A program made the translations under genes and the position numbers. DNA of 64,000 bases from contig CAZFRM010000004.1 of NCBI GenBank assembly GCA_964521255.1, positions 62,001-126,000 on the forward strand. Direction: 5' to 3'. The notes beneath the pieces are model-generated. The model ran no database searches. It had not been told where the DNA came from and saw nothing but the letters and a program-made list of their open reading frames with translations. Source of the DNA: ZC4RG29 sp964521255 (GTDB taxonomy: Bacteria; Bacteroidota; Bacteroidia; Cytophagales; Cyclobacteriaceae). Below are positions 8,885-16,931 of the stretch, piece after piece; the first letter of the stretch is position 1; each line of letters starts with the position of its first letter.

Positions 8885-9108
8885 ATGTCGTATAATTTGA
8901 ATCTGGCTGATCAACGTGCCGAAAGCGTTGCTGCATTTCTGGAAGGCGAAGGAGTAAAAGCCAATCGCATAATTCTGAGGGATATGGTGAAGACCAACCT
9001 ATTGCTTCAAATGAAACAGTAGATGGCCGCCAAAAAAACAGAAGGGTAGAAGTCGCAATCTACGCTAATAAAAAGATGAAAAAGTTGGTTGAAAGGGGTG
9101 AATTATAA
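8885..9108 (+). pseudogene. OmpA C-terminal domain fragment with frameshift
   Basis: Read from 8885 the first frame gives LNLADQRAESVAAFL and ANRIILR, the start of a typical OmpA peptidoglycan-binding helix. After about position 8978 the match moves to another frame, GYGEDQPIASNETVDGRQ then NRRVEVAIYANKKM, ending at TAA 9106-9108. Joined, these make the second half of an OmpA-like domain. The first half, the signal peptide and the rest of the barrel or linker are missing, so this is a decayed remnant. It is enclosed by two terminators (8824-8884 and 9121-9163). Confidence 0.8.
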
Positions 9109-9120
9109 AAATTCACTTGG

Positions 9121-9163
9121 TCAGTTACCGGCTTGATAATTATTAAACCGGTAACTGATTTTA
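9121..9163 (+). terminator. Intrinsic terminator
   Basis: Perfect 11-bp arms TCAGTTACCGG (9121-9131) and CCGGTAACTGA (9148-9158), followed by TTTTATTT. It directly follows the OmpA remnant. Confidence 0.85.
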
Positions 9164-9244
9164 TTTGACCTCTCAATTTTTAATTAATCCATAGGCATCC
9201 ATCCAGTCTTTAATTATATTTCGCCTCTATAAACAGCCCATTCA

Positions 9245-10816
9245 ATGGCGAAACGGTCAGTTAAGGATCCTACCCTTCAAAACAAATTTGCTGAGTTAGA
9301 TAGAAAAAATCAGGAAGCTCTTACCGGGGGAGGCCAGAAGCGGACCGAACAGCAACACGCGAAAGGAAAGCTGACGGCTCGCGAACGCTTACATCTCTTG
9401 CTTGATGAAGGATCGTTTGAAGAGTTGGGTAAGTTTGTCATGCATCGTTCTAAAGATTTTGGCCTTGATAAGGAATATTACCTTGGTGATGGTGTGGTAA
9501 CAGGCTATGGAACTATTGATGGGCGGCTTGTCTATGTATTCTCTCAGGATTTTACTGTATTCGGAGGTTCGCTCTCAGAAACGCATGCAGAGAAAATTGT
9601 GAAGATCATGGATTTGGCAATGAAAAACGGCGCTCCTCTTATCGGCCTGAATGACTCAGGCGGTGCGAGAATTCAGGAAGGTGTTGTTTCATTGGGAGGC
9701 TACGCAGATATTTTTTACCGAAACACCCTGGCTTCAGGTGTTATTCCACAGCTATCGGCAATCATGGGTCCTTGTGCAGGAGGAGCGGTTTATTCTCCTG
9801 CCATCACTGATTTTATTTTCATGGTTGAAAATACTTCATTCATGTTTGTTACCGGTCCTAATGTTGTCAAAACCGTTACACATGAAAATGTTACAGCAGA
9901 AGAATTGGGTGGAGCAATTGCGCACAGCACAAAAAGCGGTGTAACACATTTTGCATGTCCCAATGAAGTAGAATGTATACGCGATATCAAAAGACTTTTG
10001 AGTTACATCCCTCAGAATTGTGAAGACGAAGCTCCACGACTTCCATATTCACAAGGAGATGAAGCGAGGCCATCATTAAACGATATCATTCCTGCTAATC
10101 CTAATCAACCGTATGATATGCGTGATGTAATCACAGGTGTTGTTGATGATGGAATTTTTTTTGAAGTGCATAGAAATTTTGCCGAGAATATTGTTGTGGG
10201 TTTTGCACGCATTGCCGGCAGAAGCATAGGTATTGTAGGTAATCAACCGGCTTCTCTTGCCGGGGTACTGGATATAAATTCCAGCGTAAAGGGGGCTCGC
10301 TTTGTTCGTTTCTGCGATTGCTTTAACATTCCTTTATTGGTGTTTGAAGATGTACCTGGTTTTCTTCCGGGAACAGATCAGGAGTGGAATGCTATTATCA
10401 CTAATGGAGCAAAACTTTTATACGCTTTTTCAGAAGCGACTGTGCCACGCGTTACAGTTATTACCCGAAAGGCTTACGGAGGCGCTTATGATGTGATGAA
10501 TTCAAAACATATCGGCGCAGATATTAACTACGCATGGCCGAGCGCTGAAATTGCTGTAATGGGAGCGAAGGGAGCGGCTGAAATTATTTTCAAAAAAGAA
10601 ATTTCTGAAGCAACAGATCAGGAAGCAAAACTTCAGGAAAAAGTTGACGAATACACCCGCAAGTTTGCTAATCCCTACAGGGCAGCGCATCGCGGATATA
10701 TTGACGAGGTGATCTATCCGGATCAAACACGTATCAAATTAATCAAAGCTTTTTCGATGTTAGAAAATAAAGTAGCTTCTTTGCCACGAAAAAAACATGG
10801 TAATATTCCTTTATAA
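9245..10816 (+). CDS. Acyl-CoA (propionyl-CoA) carboxylase carboxyltransferase subunit
   Basis: 523 residues, the full size of the PccB-type beta chain, which moves CO2 from biotin to propionyl- or acetyl-CoA. The crotonase-like halves both show their oxyanion-hole motifs: MGPCAGGAVYSPAITDF in the N-terminal half and TRKAYGGAYDVMNSKH in the C-terminal half. The conserved NDSGGARIQEGV and FEDVPGFLPGTDQE segments are also present. No biotin-carboxylase or biotin-carrier gene lies beside it, so the partner subunits must be elsewhere. An M42 peptidase gene follows after 24 bases. Substrate choice (propionyl or acetyl) is inferred, and propionyl-CoA is the more common in this phylum. Confidence 0.92.
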   Translation: MAKRSVKDPTLQNKFAELDRKNQEALTGGGQKRTEQQHAKGKLTARERLHLLLDEGSFEELGKFVMHRSKDFGLDKEYYLGDGVVTGYGTIDGRLVYVFSQDFTVFGGSLSETHAEKIVKIMDLAMKNGAPLIGLNDSGGARIQEGVVSLGGYADIFYRNTLASGVIPQLSAIMGPCAGGAVYSPAITDFIFMVENTSFMFVTGPNVVKTVTHENVTAEELGGAIAHSTKSGVTHFACPNEVECIRDIKRLLSYIPQNCEDEAPRLPYSQGDEARPSLNDIIPANPNQPYDMRDVITGVVDDGIFFEVHRNFAENIVVGFARIAGRSIGIVGNQPASLAGVLDINSSVKGARFVRFCDCFNIPLLVFEDVPGFLPGTDQEWNAIITNGAKLLYAFSEATVPRVTVITRKAYGGAYDVMNSKHIGADINYAWPSAEIAVMGAKGAAEIIFKKEISEATDQEAKLQEKVDEYTRKFANPYRAAHRGYIDEVIYPDQTRIKLIKAFSMLENKVASLPRKKHGNIPL

Positions 10817-10840
10817 TGCATATCAATTTTAAACTTTAAT

Positions 10841-11911
10841 ATGGATAAGAAAAGTAAACAGTTTTTGTTTGAATATCTCAACAACGCTTCTCCTACAGGA
10901 TTTGAGTCATCAGGTCAACAATTGTGGTTGGACTATGTAAAGCCTTACATTGATGATCACCTTATTGATGTTTACGGAACGGTCGTTGGTGTTGTAAATC
11001 CAAAAGCCAGCTATAAGGTAGTAATTGAGGCGCATGCCGATGAAATCTCCTGGTTCGTTAATTATATAACAGATGATGGATACATCTATGTGCGCAGGAA
11101 CGGCGGCTCAGACCATCAAATTGCGCCATCGAAACGTGTTAATATTCATACTGATAAGGGAATTGTAAAAGGAGTATTTGGGTGGCCGGCAATTCATGTA
11201 CGGGATGCTAATCGGGAAGAACCTCCCTCGCTTAAAAATATTTTCATTGACATCGGTTGTGAATCCAAGAAAGAGGTTGAAGGAATGGGTGTGCATGTAG
11301 GATGTGTAATTACTTTTGAAGATGAATTGATTGAAATGAACAAAAAATGGCTTGTAGGTCGTGCGTTAGACAACCGGATGGGCGGTTACATGATCGCTGA
11401 AGTAGCCCGAAGATTAAAAGAAAACAAGAAGAAGTTACCTTTTTGCTTATATGTGGTAAACGCTGTTCAGGAAGAGATCGGCCTCCGGGGGGCAGAGATG
11501 ATCTCCAGACGGCTTAAACCAGACGTAGCCATTTGCACAGACGTTACGCATGACACCTGCTCACCCATGTACAACAAAAAAGAAAGTGGCCATCAGAAAT
11601 GTGGTGCCGGTCCGGTTCTTTGCTATGGTCCAGCAGTACAAATGAATGTTCTCAAAATGGTACTGAACGTGGCCCAAAAAAGGAAAATCCCCTTTCAACG
11701 CCAGGCCGTTTCGCGATCAACAGGAACAGACACAGACTCTTTTGCCTACTCTTCAGAAGGCGTTGCTTCGGCTTTGATATCGCTGCCGCTTAAGTATATG
11801 CATACTACAGTAGAGACAGTTCATAAAAATGATGTGGAAAATGTCATTAATCTTATTTATGAATTTCTCTTACAGTTAAAATCTGGCCACGATTTCCGCT
11901 ATATCAGGTAA
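10841..11911 (+). CDS. M42 family metallopeptidase (glutamyl aminopeptidase-like)
   Basis: 356 residues, normal for M42/M20-like dinuclear zinc aminopeptidases (tetrahedral TET-type). Metal ligands can be placed: His65 and Asp67 in IEAHADEIS, Asp177 in GRALDNRMGG, the catalytic Glu pair in AVQEEIGLRGA (211-212), Asp234 in CTDVTHD, and a C-terminal His in MHTTVETVHKNDV. The gene is likely cotranscribed with the carboxylase gene upstream and is followed by a clear terminator at 11960. Confidence 0.93.
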   Translation: MDKKSKQFLFEYLNNASPTGFESSGQQLWLDYVKPYIDDHLIDVYGTVVGVVNPKASYKVVIEAHADEISWFVNYITDDGYIYVRRNGGSDHQIAPSKRVNIHTDKGIVKGVFGWPAIHVRDANREEPPSLKNIFIDIGCESKKEVEGMGVHVGCVITFEDELIEMNKKWLVGRALDNRMGGYMIAEVARRLKENKKKLPFCLYVVNAVQEEIGLRGAEMISRRLKPDVAICTDVTHDTCSPMYNKKESGHQKCGAGPVLCYGPAVQMNVLKMVLNVAQKRKIPFQRQAVSRSTGTDTDSFAYSSEGVASALISLPLKYMHTTVETVHKNDVENVINLIYEFLLQLKSGHDFRYIR

Positions 11912-11959
11912 GGAAGTCGTATTTCTCTGTAAATCTTACATCAGAAAGTTTGTTAGCCT

Positions 11960-11997
11960 AATAGGCTCTTCCACTGTAGAGGAGGAGCCTATTTTTG
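11960..11997 (+). terminator. Intrinsic terminator
   Basis: Arms AATAGGCTCTTCC (11960-11972) and GGAGGAGCCTATT (11981-11993) pair with one G-T wobble, followed by TTTTG. Confidence 0.88.
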
Positions 11998-12028
11998 TGA
12001 CATATAAACTCACTTTTTAATTTTCTTG

Positions 12029-12544
12029 ATGGATATGAGGAGGTTTTCTGGCACACTTTTACTAGCAGTGATTTTAAGTGGCAGCGTTTTTGCCCAACAA
12101 AAGCCACTACATGAAATATACTCGATGATGATATTGAATTTTGTCAAGTATGTTCAATGGCCTGAAGCAGGATCGAATGAACTTGTAATAGGCATCGCAG
12201 GTAACGGCGATATACTTAATACAATGAATACCTATTATAAGGGCTCGAAAGTTGGAACTAAGACAATTGTAGTTAAAAAGCTTTTAGCTCCATCCGATGC
12301 GGATGATTGTCAGGTGGTGTTCATTGATAAAACGAAGAGCGGTGATTTTGATGCATTCAATAACCGCGTTAAAGGAAAAAGTACTTTGATAATAACAGAT
12401 AAGAACGGACTAGGAGAGAAAGGTAGTGGCATCAACTTTAAAGTGGTTGATAACAAACTTAAGTTTGAGTTGAATCAAAAAGCGATTGAAAGCGCAAATC
12501 TTAAAGTTGCCAGTTCACTTTCTTCTATGGCGATATTGATTTAA
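12029..12544 (+). CDS. YfiR/DUF4154-like secreted protein
   Basis: About 171 residues with a signal peptide (RRFSGTLLLAVILSGSVFAQ). The sequence IYSMMILNFVKYVQWPEA, the GKSTLIITDKNGLGEKGSGI stretch and a C-terminal ASSLSSMAILI match the DUF4154/YfiR family. It is clearly the sister of the next gene (12647); both share KYVQWP, the GLGEKGS motif and the terminal SSMAILI, while the copy at 242 is more distant. The ATG at 12029 is preferred over an in-frame TTG three bases upstream; ATG 12035 is also possible. Its own terminator follows. The partner is unknown. Confidence 0.75.
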   Translation: MDMRRFSGTLLLAVILSGSVFAQQKPLHEIYSMMILNFVKYVQWPEAGSNELVIGIAGNGDILNTMNTYYKGSKVGTKTIVVKKLLAPSDADDCQVVFIDKTKSGDFDAFNNRVKGKSTLIITDKNGLGEKGSGINFKVVDNKLKFELNQKAIESANLKVASSLSSMAILI

Positions 12545-12564
12545 TGGGTTGTTTGATAGAGATT

Positions 12565-12592
12565 CCCCCGATCTGTGTCGGGGGCGTTTCTT
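12565..12592 (+). terminator. Intrinsic terminator between YfiR-like paralogs
   Basis: Arms CCCCCGA (12565-12571) and TCGGGGG (12578-12584) with a 6-base loop followed by CGTTTCTT. Confidence 0.75.
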
Positions 12593-12646
12593 AAGTGGGC
12601 AGGGGATTTGTTAGAATTTTTTCGAATTCAAAACCTATAGAAGCCT

Positions 12647-13159
12647 ATGAAAATGATCGTAAGAATACTGCTTGTTATGCTGATTGGTGTAACAACAGTT
12701 AGCGCTCAGGAAAGGCCGACACATGAAATACATGCCGCGATGCTGTACAACTTTATCAAGTATGTACAATGGCCTGATGAAGGCGCAGACGGAGAGTTTG
12801 TAGTTGGTGTGATCGGTGAAGATAACGTGTTTAATACCTTAAAACTGTGGTATGACGGCAAACCGAAAGGGAGTAAAAAATATGTTATCAAAAAACTGTC
12901 GTCCTCTTTGGAAGCTTCAACATGTCAGGTTGTATATGTTGGAAAAACCAGGAGTAAAGAGTTTGAGAATGTAAAAAATTCTGTAACGGGTAAATCCATT
13001 CTGACCATAACAGACGGTAATGGTTTAGGAGAAAAAGGAAGTTGTATAAATTTCAAAGTCATCGACGGAAAATTAAGATTTGAGCTTAATCAAGGTGTAG
13101 TTACCGGTTCAAACCTGAAAGTTTCCGGACAGTTAAGTAGCATGGCAATTTTGATTTAG
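12647..13159 (+). CDS. YfiR/DUF4154-like secreted protein (tandem paralog)
   Basis: 170 residues, signal peptide ending near VSAQE. Nearly the same layout as the gene just upstream: HAAMLYNFIKYVQWPDEG, the SILTITDGNGLGEKGSCINF stretch and the terminal SGQLSSMAILI. It has two cysteines (in STCQVVYVG and GSCINF) that could form a disulfide in the periplasm; YfiR itself is redox-sensitive, though whether that applies here is inference. The pair looks like a recent tandem duplication. Confidence 0.75.
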   Translation: MKMIVRILLVMLIGVTTVSAQERPTHEIHAAMLYNFIKYVQWPDEGADGEFVVGVIGEDNVFNTLKLWYDGKPKGSKKYVIKKLSSSLEASTCQVVYVGKTRSKEFENVKNSVTGKSILTITDGNGLGEKGSCINFKVIDGKLRFELNQGVVTGSNLKVSGQLSSMAILI

Positions 13160-13208
13160 CAGCATTTTATTACAAGCGTTTTTTAGTTGATTTTTTTTAT
13201 ATTTATTC

Positions 13209-13370
13209 ATGCTTGCTAAATACAATAAGCTCTTTACATTTGCCACAGAGGAAATTCTTAAACCAGATTATTTTGCATCGTTAATGATCAGAATACTTTT
13301 GAACCTCATTGCAAACCTGAAGGGAGCAATAATTTATAAAGAGATGAAGCCACAGTTGATCGTGGCATAA
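13209..13370 (+). CDS. Possible small protein, unrecognised
   Basis: A 53-codon frame from ATG 13209 to TAA 13368-13370. It starts MLAKYNKLFTFATEEI and continues with LKPDYFASLMIRILLNLIAN, which looks like an amphipathic helix, then KEMKPQLIVA. Amino acid composition is protein-like, but no family is recognised. It lies in an otherwise empty 315-base gap and is followed at 13387 by a terminator-like hairpin, which fits a small expressed gene. Confidence 0.35.
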   Translation: MLAKYNKLFTFATEEILKPDYFASLMIRILLNLIANLKGAIIYKEMKPQLIVA

Positions 13371-13386
13371 TGATATACGCGCGGGG

Positions 13387-13442
13387 GCACGGAGTTTTTA
13401 TTTGAGAGGGTCTTTTCTCTGTGTTTCCCGTGCGTTGTTTTT
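13387..13442 (+). terminator. Probable intrinsic terminator
   Basis: Outer arms GCACGG (13387-13392) and CCGTGC (13428-13433) with an inner GAGAGGGTCTTTTCTC hairpin, followed by GTTGTTTTTTTAT. Confidence 0.7.
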
Positions 13443-13474
13443 TTATCGGCTTGGAAGAATCTTAGGATTGACCA

Positions 13475-14257
13475 ATGATAAGAACATTTAAAGACCAACT
13501 TGGTAACGCCGTTACTATTTCGTTCCCACCTTCACGAATTATTTCCCTTGTTCCTTCACAAACCGAATTACTTTCCGAACTGAATCTATCCACAGAAGTC
13601 ATTGGAATCACCCAATATTGTGTAGTACCTACGCATTGGTCGAAATCTAAAACTATTGTAGGGGGCACTAAGAATTTTGATATCGGTAAAATCCTGGATC
13701 TTCAGCCTGACCTGGTGATCGGAAATAAAGAAGAGAATCAAAAGGAATTGATCGAGACCCTAATGTTGCACGCTCCTGTTTGGATGAGTGATATAAATTC
13801 TTTGGCAAGTGCAATTGATATGATTGAGGGGGTTGGTGAAATCACGAACCGACAGCACGAAGCAAAACACATTTCAACATCTGTCCAAAATTCATTTAAT
13901 CTTTTCCAGCCAATAGTGCACACTAATCGCACAGTTCTATATCTCATTTGGAGGAAACCCTGGATAGGAGTTGGTTCAAATACTTTTATTCACTGCATGC
14001 TCGAAAAGACAGGACTTAAAAATTGCTTGCTCTCAATAGAAAGGTATCCTGAACTTTCCTCGGATGACATAGTGAACCTGAACCCTGACTACATTTTTCT
14101 TTCCTCTGAACCGTATCCATTTAAAGAGAAACATATTGAAGAGGTTCAGGCAATGTGTCCGTCGTCAAAAATAATGATGGTGGATGGTCAAATATTTTCG
14201 TGGTATGGAAGCAGGCTTACTAAAGCAGTTGACTATTTTCGTTCATTGAAGCTCTAA
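13475..14257 (+). CDS. BtuF-like helical-backbone metal receptor protein
   Basis: 260 residues resembling the periplasmic-binding fold of BtuF (vitamin B12) and FhuD-type proteins: RIISLVPSQTELLSELN and VIGITQYCVVP near the N-terminus, DIGKILDLQPDLVIGNKEEN, and a C-terminal lobe with LNPDYIFLSSEPYPF. There is no signal peptide, and the start at 13475 is fixed by the domain start, so this is likely a cytoplasmic member. Such signal-less versions are common in Bacteroidota. No permease or ATPase gene is adjacent. The ligand might be a corrinoid or another metal chelate. Confidence 0.78.
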   Translation: MIRTFKDQLGNAVTISFPPSRIISLVPSQTELLSELNLSTEVIGITQYCVVPTHWSKSKTIVGGTKNFDIGKILDLQPDLVIGNKEENQKELIETLMLHAPVWMSDINSLASAIDMIEGVGEITNRQHEAKHISTSVQNSFNLFQPIVHTNRTVLYLIWRKPWIGVGSNTFIHCMLEKTGLKNCLLSIERYPELSSDDIVNLNPDYIFLSSEPYPFKEKHIEEVQAMCPSSKIMMVDGQIFSWYGSRLTKAVDYFRSLKL

Positions 14258-15466
14258 GGTAAATCCCATTTCTTTCATGTCATCCCAGAACGCGGGATAT
14301 GATTTTTTAACTACTCCTGGACTTTCAATTGTGACATTGATCTTTGTAGCAAGCGGTGCAAAAGCCATTGCCATCCGATGATCGTGATACGTTTGAAATG
14401 TTGCCGATGATGGTAGTGAAGGGGAAGGAATTAAAGTCCACTGATTATTATCCTCTTGCAGGTCAGCTCCGATTTTTTTTAGTTCAGTCTGTAGAGCCGC
14501 TATCCTGTCCGTTTCTTTTATTCGTAAACTTTCTAATCCTGTGAAGTGTCCAGTTATTCCTTTGGCTGCGCAGACTACCGCTACTGTTTGTGCAAGGTCA
14601 GGACAATGTGTAAAATCCCAGGTAACCTCATCTTTAGATTGTGATTTAGTAAGCTGAAGCATACCCTTGTTCATTTTGGCAGATACACCAAGGGAAATCA
14701 TGATCTCTTGTATGGCATGATCTCCTTGTAAAGAATCTTCAAATAAAAAGGGAAGTTCAATTTTAGATTTGTCGGATAATGCAGCAAAAGCAAACCAATA
14801 GCTTGCTGCCGACCAATCTGATTCAACCGATATTTCAGTGGGGGAATATGGCTTTGGTTCAACCTTTATTGTATCATCTGAGAAATAACATTTTGCACCA
14901 AAGGTTTTCATTAATTGAGCAGTCATTTCTATATACGGCCTGCTACCAATTTTACCAGTGAGTTTAATATCAAGTCCCTCTGGTAAAGCAGGGGCTACCA
15001 TCATCAGTGCTGAAATGAACTGGCTGCTTACATCTCCCCGTATTGATATTTCTCTGGCTTTTTGGCCGCTGAATCCTGACGTAATCAGCGGAGGGTACCC
15101 ATCTTTTTTCAAATAATTTATCGAGGCTCCCAGTGAACGTAAAGCATCAACGAGTATACCAATAGGCCGCTCCTGCATGCGAGCCGTTCCAGTAAGCGTT
15201 TTAATTTTTCCGGTCAAAGCAAAATAGGCGGTGAGAAAGCGCATGGTAGTTCCGGCATCTTCAATATCAATGACTGAGTCTGCTGAATCAATAAGTTTCA
15301 ACATCAGCCGTGTATCATTAGCGTCTGATAAATTATGAAGTTTGGAGGTTCCTCCGGCAAGCGCATTAATAATAAGAACCCGGTTGCTTATGCTCTTTGA
15401 TGCAGGAAGGTGTTTTACTGTTCCCTCCAGTAAAGCATGAGGCTGAATATGAATTTGATTGCTCAA
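14243..15466 (-). CDS. aroA: 3-phosphoshikimate 1-carboxyvinyltransferase (EPSP synthase)
   Basis: 407 residues, slightly short of the E. coli length. It makes EPSP from shikimate-3-phosphate and phosphoenolpyruvate. Motifs present: the N-terminal ASKSISNRVLI, AGTTMRFLTAYFALTG with the Arg of the active site, RMQERPIGILVDALRSLGA, LRIKETDRIAALQTELKKIG and DHRMAMAFAPLA. The gene overlaps the 3' end of the BtuF-like gene by 15 bases (convergent). Together with aroB at 15744 it covers two of the seven steps of the shikimate pathway. Confidence 0.96.
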   Translation of the reverse strand: MSNQIHIQPHALLEGTVKHLPASKSISNRVLIINALAGGTSKLHNLSDANDTRLMLKLIDSADSVIDIEDAGTTMRFLTAYFALTGKIKTLTGTARMQERPIGILVDALRSLGASINYLKKDGYPPLITSGFSGQKAREISIRGDVSSQFISALMMVAPALPEGLDIKLTGKIGSRPYIEMTAQLMKTFGAKCYFSDDTIKVEPKPYSPTEISVESDWSAASYWFAFAALSDKSKIELPFLFEDSLQGDHAIQEIMISLGVSAKMNKGMLQLTKSQSKDEVTWDFTHCPDLAQTVAVVCAAKGITGHFTGLESLRIKETDRIAALQTELKKIGADLQEDNNQWTLIPSPSLPSSATFQTYHDHRMAMAFAPLATKINVTIESPGVVKKSYPAFWDDMKEMGFTLELQ

Positions 15467-15561
15467 AATGTCATTTGTTTAGGCGCGAAAATACGTGTTG
15501 TTAAAAGATTTTTCCGTATGGATGAAACATTTATCAATAAAATTGGGTTAATGCTTTTACT

Positions 15562-15753
15562 ATGAACTCCGTGAAGAAAGTAGTTTTAGGATTAGGTATC
15601 GCATCCGGCGCTTTCATTGCAGCCTATTTGTTGACGGGTGAACAAGGCCAACGGACAAAAAATTATATCGTGCGCCGGGTTCGCATTCCCAAAGGTACAA
15701 TCAACAGGGATGTCAGGAAAAAATTCGATGATTCAGAAATTCACTACGTCTGA
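15562..15753 (+). CDS. Small YtxH-like membrane protein
   Basis: 63 residues with one N-terminal membrane segment (KKVVLGLGIASGAFIAAYLLTG) and a basic tail with RVRIPKG. The pattern of the helix followed by the GEQGQRTK turn is similar to a short YtxH protein (GxxAGxxxxxLTGxxG). It lies between the divergently placed aroA and aroB, and its end overlaps the aroB stop by 10 bases. Function is unknown. Confidence 0.6.
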   Translation: MNSVKKVVLGLGIASGAFIAAYLLTGEQGQRTKNYIVRRVRIPKGTINRDVRKKFDDSEIHYV

Positions 15754-16784
15754 AAACGGTAAAATGAAAGAGCATCTTTTACCTCATCAAAACTGATTTC
15801 CACATCCCATCGTGCTCTACCAATTCCTTCCAGCAGCACGCAAAGAATTTTATTGTCCCTGTTTTTCTTATCCTGAATAGCAAGTTTTCCAATTCCGTTA
15901 ACCTGCTCATCGTCTAAATTTATTTTATCAAAAACAGAACGTATATACCGCACGATTTCATCTAATTCATTTTTGTCAAGCATTTCTTTTTTCCAGGCTA
16001 TAAAAGCTTCCGTAATTAACCCAATGGCGATAGCTTCGCCGTGGAGTATGGGTTGCTTATTACTTATGAAATAGCTTTCTAAAGCATGGCCGATCGTATG
16101 CCCGGCATTAAGAATTTTTCGCAGTCCTTTTTCTTTGGGATCCTCTGTTGTCACTTTTGCTTTAAATGCGACAGAGTGTTTGATTAAGCTTTCCCAATCC
16201 TGGTTCTCAATAGATTTTTTACTGATAACTGACCACATCTCCGTATCGGAAATGAGGGTGTGTTTGATTACTTCTGCAAATCCCGATCGTAATTCACTGC
16301 CAGGAAGAGTTTTCAGAAATCCACTGTTTAATAAAGTTAACGCTGGTAATTGGAATACGCCTATATGGTTCTTAAAACTGTTGAAATCTACACCCAGCTT
16401 TCCACCGATGCTGGCATCTACAAGAGAGAGTAGGGTTGTAGGTATTAAAATGAAATCAATGCCCCGCTTGTAAGTTGCTGCGCAGAACCCACCCATATCT
16501 CCCAGTACACCTCCGCCTAAAACAATGATAAGTGCATGCCTGTCGAGATGGAGATCAGTCATTCTTTGCCAAATGGCTGTACATATATTTAAATTTTTGT
16601 GATCTTCACCACTGGGAACTTGTATTAGTTCGTGTCCGGGAAGTTTTCCTTCTAACTGTGAATAACAATGCTTCCTGGTATTATCATCAACAAGAACAAT
16701 GACCTGGGAATAGTTACGTTTGGAAATGAAGTCCGTTAAATCTCCTGCCGGATCAGAGGTAAATCGAATATTTTCGGGCAACAT
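15744..16784 (-). CDS. aroB: 3-dehydroquinate synthase
   Basis: 346 residues. Converts DAHP to 3-dehydroquinate, with NAD and a divalent metal. NAD-binding GGGVLGDMGGFCAATYKRG, the PTTLLSLVDASIGGKLGVDF loop, and the metal ligands Glu in GFAEVIKHTLI and the two His in LNAGHTIGHALES and LHGEAIAIGL are all present. The transcript of aroB runs toward aroA, with 278 bases between them. The start ATG at 16784 is the only one near the domain start. Confidence 0.96.
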   Translation of the reverse strand: MLPENIRFTSDPAGDLTDFISKRNYSQVIVLVDDNTRKHCYSQLEGKLPGHELIQVPSGEDHKNLNICTAIWQRMTDLHLDRHALIIVLGGGVLGDMGGFCAATYKRGIDFILIPTTLLSLVDASIGGKLGVDFNSFKNHIGVFQLPALTLLNSGFLKTLPGSELRSGFAEVIKHTLISDTEMWSVISKKSIENQDWESLIKHSVAFKAKVTTEDPKEKGLRKILNAGHTIGHALESYFISNKQPILHGEAIAIGLITEAFIAWKKEMLDKNELDEIVRYIRSVFDKINLDDEQVNGIGKLAIQDKKNRDNKILCVLLEGIGRARWDVEISFDEVKDALSFYRFQT

Positions 16785-16931
16785 GAATTATTTCTTGCTC
16801 TTTTCTTAATTATTTTTCTTGATGCAGATCTAATCAACACCTGAATTCAAACGTTTTACATATAAATGTAAATCAAGGGTTGAATATAGGGACAATCTCT
16901 ATATTTACCGTATTAAATTCAGTCATGGACT

